Source: Rhabdornis inornatus (Eukaryota > Chordata > Aves > Passeriformes > Rhabdornithidae). Taken from it: 64,000 bases of DNA. Where the stretch lies: NCBI GenBank assembly GCA_013397075.1, contig VWZS01002405.1, positions 186,001 to 250,000 of the forward strand, given 5' to 3'. Both the position numbers and the translations under genes were made by a program. The first letter of the stretch is position 1. Each line of letters begins with the position of its first letter. Shown one piece after another: positions 54,801-60,800 of this stretch. The notes beneath the pieces were generated by a model that saw only the letters and a program-made list of their open reading frames with translations, was not told the origin of the DNA and did no database searches.

Positions 54801-57800
54801 AGAACAGAGTGGTTCATCCCTCCCAGAAGAAACTAAAGCTCTTACAGATGCAGTAGTGCCCAAGTCTGTATCCAAGTCTCCTGAAAGATTGCGGAAAGAG
54901 ATGGAAGAGTTATCTGAAGATAGTGAGTCCGATGGAGAAGATGAAGGCACAAAGAAGAGAAAGGATGGAAAGAAGGAGATAGTGGATAAAACAGCAAAAC
55001 CACAAGTGAAGCGTGGTAAACGAAGACACTGTGTTGCAGAGGACTCCTTAAAGACCGTGTCACCTAATAGAAAGGATGAGAAGTCCAAAAACAAAGACTC
55101 CCTTAGTTTAGAAAATAGCAGTAACAGCTCCTCGGATGAAGATGAGGAAGACAAATCCAAACTGAAAATCACCCCAACAAAAAAGTACAATGGACTAGAG
55201 GAGAAAAGGAAATCTTTACGGACAAGTACTTTCTACTCCGGATTTTCTGAGGTTGGAGAGAAAAGAATAAAGCTTCTAAATAACTCTGATGAAAGACTTC
55301 AGAACACCAGAGCGAAGGATCGGAAGGATGTGTGGTCAAGTATCCAAGGACAGTGGCCGAAGAAAACACTGAAGGAGCTGTTCTCAGACTCTGATACTGA
55401 GGCTGCTGCCTCTCCTCCACACGCTGCTCCTGAGGATGCTGTGGTAGAGGAGCAGCTTCAGACTCTTGCAGAAGAAGGCATTTCTTTGCCTAACTGTGAA
55501 CTTGAAAAATCTTTGCCAGCAAGTGTGGATGTTAAACCTGTTGAGGAGAAACCGACTGAAGTGGGTGAGAAGAAAGTTGAATTTCCAAGCAGCGGCAGCA
55601 ATTCAGTGCTAAATACGCCTCCTACAACTCCTGAGTCACCTTCCTCTGTAACTGTGACAGAGTCCAGTAGACATCAGTCCAGTGTCACTGTCTCTGAGAC
55701 ACTTCCACCAAATCAAGAAGAGATACGAAGCATCAAAAGTGAAACAGATAGCACAATAGAGGTGGACAGTGTGGCAGGGGAGCTGCAAGACCTCCAGTCT
55801 GAGGGAAATATTTCTCCAACAGGTTTTGATGCCAGTGTCAGCTCCAGTAGTAGTAACCAACCAGAGCCAGAACATGCTGAAAAAGGTAAAGGAAAGGGTA
55901 AACAGAGCTGTCTCCAACCTAATCAGCTCTTATTTCTAACATTGCTGATGTATTTTCATTCTGTTTTGGTTATGGTGCAGGGAAGTTAGTTGTTGCAGGA
56001 AGTAGTCGCCTGCTGTCCATTTCAGATGTGTGGAAATGGCATAATCATCTTGTGAATAAAATGTAATCTGCCAGCAAGTTTATTAGCCTTTCGTTAGAAA
56101 TTGTGGTGGTTTCACTGAGGGACAAAGGATAAAAGAATGAAGTTTATACTGGATATAGCAAAAAAGCCCAAAGCAAACTGTAATAGCTTGTGTAAGGAAC
56201 ATTTATTGTAGCAAGATGGAAGCATTTTCAGCACCCTCCTTAGACGCAGAAGATGTTTTTCTTGCATACGGTTTGATTCTCTGTAAGTTACTTGTTTTGG
56301 AGAAGAAAGCCCTCTTGCTGCTTGGGTGCTTAGGCTGTCATTTCAAATTTGTATTTTTCTAGAACATTAACTTCATAAGATTCAAGTCAAGCTGATAAAA
56401 GCATTGACCTTTTCAGCTATGTTTCACTTTCATATGTGATTTTTCAGATTGAAGTTCCTTTCCTGAAACCACTAGAGAATGGGGGATAATAAACACTTGT
56501 GCGCATGATGTTGCTGTACTGCTGCCTGCTTTTTAACTGCTGGCAAGGCAAGATCCAAGAGCTTTTTTCTGAAAGTGACTGGCTGTTTTGCAGTTCATCA
56601 AGAGTACAACTACTTTCACTGTGTTGTAGTGGCTAAAAATTACGAACACAAAGGAAGAAAATATATTTGTTTCTACAATCCTTTTGACAGAAGTGGGTTT
56701 TTTAATCTCAGTTGATTTTGGCTAACAATTAGCTAATTTTTTTCAAAATGCCCTTAAAGGTGTGTTACCTTCAGTGTTCTGTTGGAAATGTCCTTCTGAA
56801 AGTATGCAACAAAATGTGTTTCCTTAAAGGAGAGAGTTTGGAAGAGGTGAATGTGTACCCCTCGATAAATACACCTGTGTTGCTTTGCTAATTAGAGCTG
56901 TGTAGGTTTAGAACTTAGGTTGCTTGAGTTTTTTTATATGAAAGTAGTTTATTGCCACTTGAAAAAAGTTTTACACTATTATAAAGGAGTATTTTTACAT
57001 GTATTAGCCTTTAACTTCCTCTCTGATTTTATCAGCATGTTACCTGTTTTGGAAAATTGGGTTCCTTAATTTAAATTGTTTTATTCCAGGGGTCATTTTT
57101 AATCTGTAAGTCACATGGTTGTGAAACAACGTTTGGAGAAGTCCTAAAACACTCTCTTTTAGCAGGTGTACTAGAATCTTTCCATGTTCCTTTTCTACTT
57201 TTTCCCCTTTTAGTCACAAATACCAATAGAATTTTTCCCTTGTTTTTTGTTTGCCTTTCTTTTCTCGTTGTTTTGGAATTTTTTTTGACATTATCTAGGA
57301 TTTTTTTAACACCTTCAGTCAATATAATTACTGATCACAGATTATGGCTTTGTTTTTTTTCTCACAGCTTCCAAGTACAGCAAACTTTTAAAAACATTTT
57401 TTAGTCCCAGTAGGTCTTGATAACTTTTTAAATAAGTGTACTCTTATTTAATTTACAGTATTAAAAAACAGTAAATCCATGTGGTTCAAGAGAAATTCTG
57501 GTAATGCATATGGGAAAGTAATTTGTAATCATCATACACATGCACTCTGTGCAAAGAAGCTTCGTCTGACTTCCACTGTCTTTCACCTCCTCTTGCCAAT
57601 ATAAGTAGAAAACTGAGCTGCATTAAGGATAGGCAGGAGCAGTTGCATTGTTGTCTACAAACTTAAGCTTCGAGGTGTTTTGTGGGAGGAGTGCAAGCAT
57701 TTATTTAACCTCCGTTTTTGTTTTCTTTTTCTTCTCCCAACTATAGTCTGTACAGGCCAAAAAAGACTTAAAGATGCTCAGGGAGGAGGCAGCTCCTCAA

Positions 57801-60800
57801 AAAAGCAGAAAAGAAGCCACAAAACATCTGTGAGCAGCAAAAAGAAGAGTAAAACTAGTAAGTACAGCAGCTTAGTGTAAAATAAAAGGTGTGAAAGTAG
57901 CATGCCATTTGTTCAACTGATTGTAGGAGATGAAGTCTGTTAATAAAAAATGCATTAGGACAAAATGTTCTCATCAGGGAATTCTTAATACTGTTTAAAT
58001 GAAGAAACTGCTCTACCTAAACGCCAAAGTGTTTTTAAATGTCTTATATTATTTTTGGGCCTATTTCTAAGAGATCCTTAATATCATGTAATTCAGAAAA
58101 GCCAAGAAGAGTATTTCACACATGGCAGAATTGGGACAGGTATCTCTGTGTCATGATAGCTGCCTGCTTTAGAGGGGAGACTGGGACCTGAAGGAAATGA
58201 TACTCTGTATTTTCTGCAAGACGAGTGTTTAGAGGTTAATATCTCTACCCTGTAGCAAATATGAGAATAATTCCAGAAGAATACAGGTTCTTGTTTTCTT
58301 GCTATGCTGTCTGCTACATCTACTGTAAATAATGCAGCTTTTGCAGTTTTTTGTAGTTGTAGAAGCTAATTGGAATAGAAACCATAGTACTGGGGAAGGG
58401 AAGCTTAATAAAAGCAGAGGTGTCTTAGGGGTCATATGCACAGGTGTTTGGGAGACAACAAGATAAATTACTGCTTCATTTCACTGTTAATAAAAAAATA
58501 CCAGGAAACAGCTAGAGACTGAAGCCTGGAGGATAACTGTAAAAAATGGAGTTAAAGCAAGGATAAAAAGCATATACCATGCCTTTCTTCCTCTCTCTCC
58601 CCCAGCCTATCCCTTTCCTCTTTGTATTAACAGCTTTTACTAGAAGCCTATACTTGCTGTTCTGGTATTTGCTTTCACCCCACCTGTCCTTCATGTTAAT
58701 TTATCTCCTCTTTATATTTTCTCATCCTTTTTAATTCCATGTCACTGGTCTCCTTTCATAATCCTTATTCCTACCCTCACCCCAGAAATTAAAGTAACAA
58801 AACAAACTGAATTTGCAGAACAGATACACCATTTTTAGCCTTGCCTTGATTCCCTTGGATTTGGTGAATTTACCCCTTTTTCTCAACCTATGTCTTTATC
58901 AGGATGTGAAACTTCAAAGCTGCTACCATGTAGTCCTTGGTGTGTGATCTTTTTGTTAGACTTCAGGCACTACTGGATGTAATAAGCAAAAGAAATAGAT
59001 AAAATGTGATTTAGCTGTAAGCACAAAAAAGAAGAAAGCTTTTGGCAAAATTATGGTGTATCTGTTAAACTGTTTTTGTGGCAGCTTCAGCTCTTGCCTT
59101 TGCATTAAGCCAACACCAACAAGCAGCTGGCCAAGCTCTTTCACACTGCATGTCTTGGGTATTCAGCTTCTCCTGTGTAGATCACCAGATCATAAAGGCC
59201 AAAAGGTTCAGGGCTCATTTTGTCAATACCTGCAGCAGGTATAACTGAGGCATCCATTTTTCTTAATAAATATAAATTCAATATGTTTTTAAAAACATTT
59301 CTAACAATTTAGGTTCTACAGATTTCCTAGGCATTTTATTCCACTGCTTTTGCTTTGTGTTGAATTACAATCTCTTGTGCCTGCTTTCACCTCAGTTTTA
59401 TTTTAGTAATGCTAAAAAACTTCATCCTTTCAATCATTACTCATAAATCTTGTCTTCTAGATAGATTATGTTGTTACTCTCCTTTGAGTGGTTTGATTAA
59501 AAATCTGTGTTCAGTTCAGCCTGTTGCTTTAAAGTTTTTTCAGCATGAAGTAAAGTTCTTCTGTTTTGGGTCAGCAAAAGATCTTTTTCCAAAATTAAAA
59601 CAATTTATCATCATGTCTGAGGAATTTGTAGAGTATGTCACACACGTTCAGATTATTAATAGTGATTTTAGTTGAGGATAATTAAAATAAAGGTGACATA
59701 AGGCTAAGAAAAGGCTGTGTTTGCTTTGATTTCTGCTATACGTGTCCTAAAAATACAGTCAAAGGTCCGTCCGTAACTGTTAGCTCTAAACTGGGATAGA
59801 GGTTTATATATCTATTGAATACTGCATTAGAAATTGGTGTTCGAAAGAGGTAAACAAGAGATGGACCATAACAATCAGTCTTGTGAACTCTTTGAAAAGG
59901 TACAGCCCTGTGAGCAGGCAGGTGTGGTTCATTTTGGCCCCATCATAGACCTGGTTTGTATTTCAGTGATGCAGAGAGCATCAAGCCAAGCTGCTGCACC
60001 AGGATGGATTCTGTTGTTTTAAAGTAACGGATTTGGGTCAAATAAATTCCCATTGTATGAAAATCAGCACAGAGATTGCTTCTGACAAGCTTTAGTTTGG
60101 GCTTTGTTTTGTAACAATGTCTTCCTGTTTCTTCAGCAAACAGCAGTGACAGTGATGAACTATCTGCTGGTGAAAGTGTGTCCAAGACTCAGTCAGCAAA
60201 ATCAGTTTCTACTGGCATGAAATCTCACCAAACCAAATCACTCACAAGAACACAGTCTCCAGGAAAATGTGGTAAAAATGGAGAGAAGGAGTCTGATCTC
60301 AAAGAACAGAATAATCGTTTGCCCAAAGTTTACAAGTGGAGTTTCCAAATGTGTAAGTATTTTCTTGAAAACACACCTAGTGTCATCTTGTGGCATAGTG
60401 CAGAAAGGCTTTTTGAATGTTCTATATTTTGGCTTTCTTGTTTCCATCCTGAATTTGCTTAAGCTTGTGATAAATCCTCATTTAAAAGAAAGAAAAAGGT
60501 AGTTGGTTTTTGGTTTTTGTTCATTTTTTTCTTGCAATTGCAGCACAGGAAACTGCCTGTGTCACACTCTTACAGGACTGTTTTTAGATCTGGCTCCTGT
60601 GCATACCTGTCATTCTGGCATGAACATTACCTGCTCTGTGAGCTTCTTCTGTTGATATTTCCTTGTTTTATTCCTCATTCTCTAGTTCTTGTTCAGACAC
60701 TTAGTGATTGATTTGTAATTTTCTCCCCATACATTTTGCATTAGTGAACCAGCACATGTTTGCTATTTCTAGTATTAAGAACTTCTACTCTGTTTGTTTC

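Noticed and set aside
54626..55190. Minus-strand open frames of 63-144 codons opposite the large ARID4B exon
   Set aside because: They are shadows of the Ser/Glu-rich coding strand, giving Ser/Leu/Phe-rich translations with no family match.
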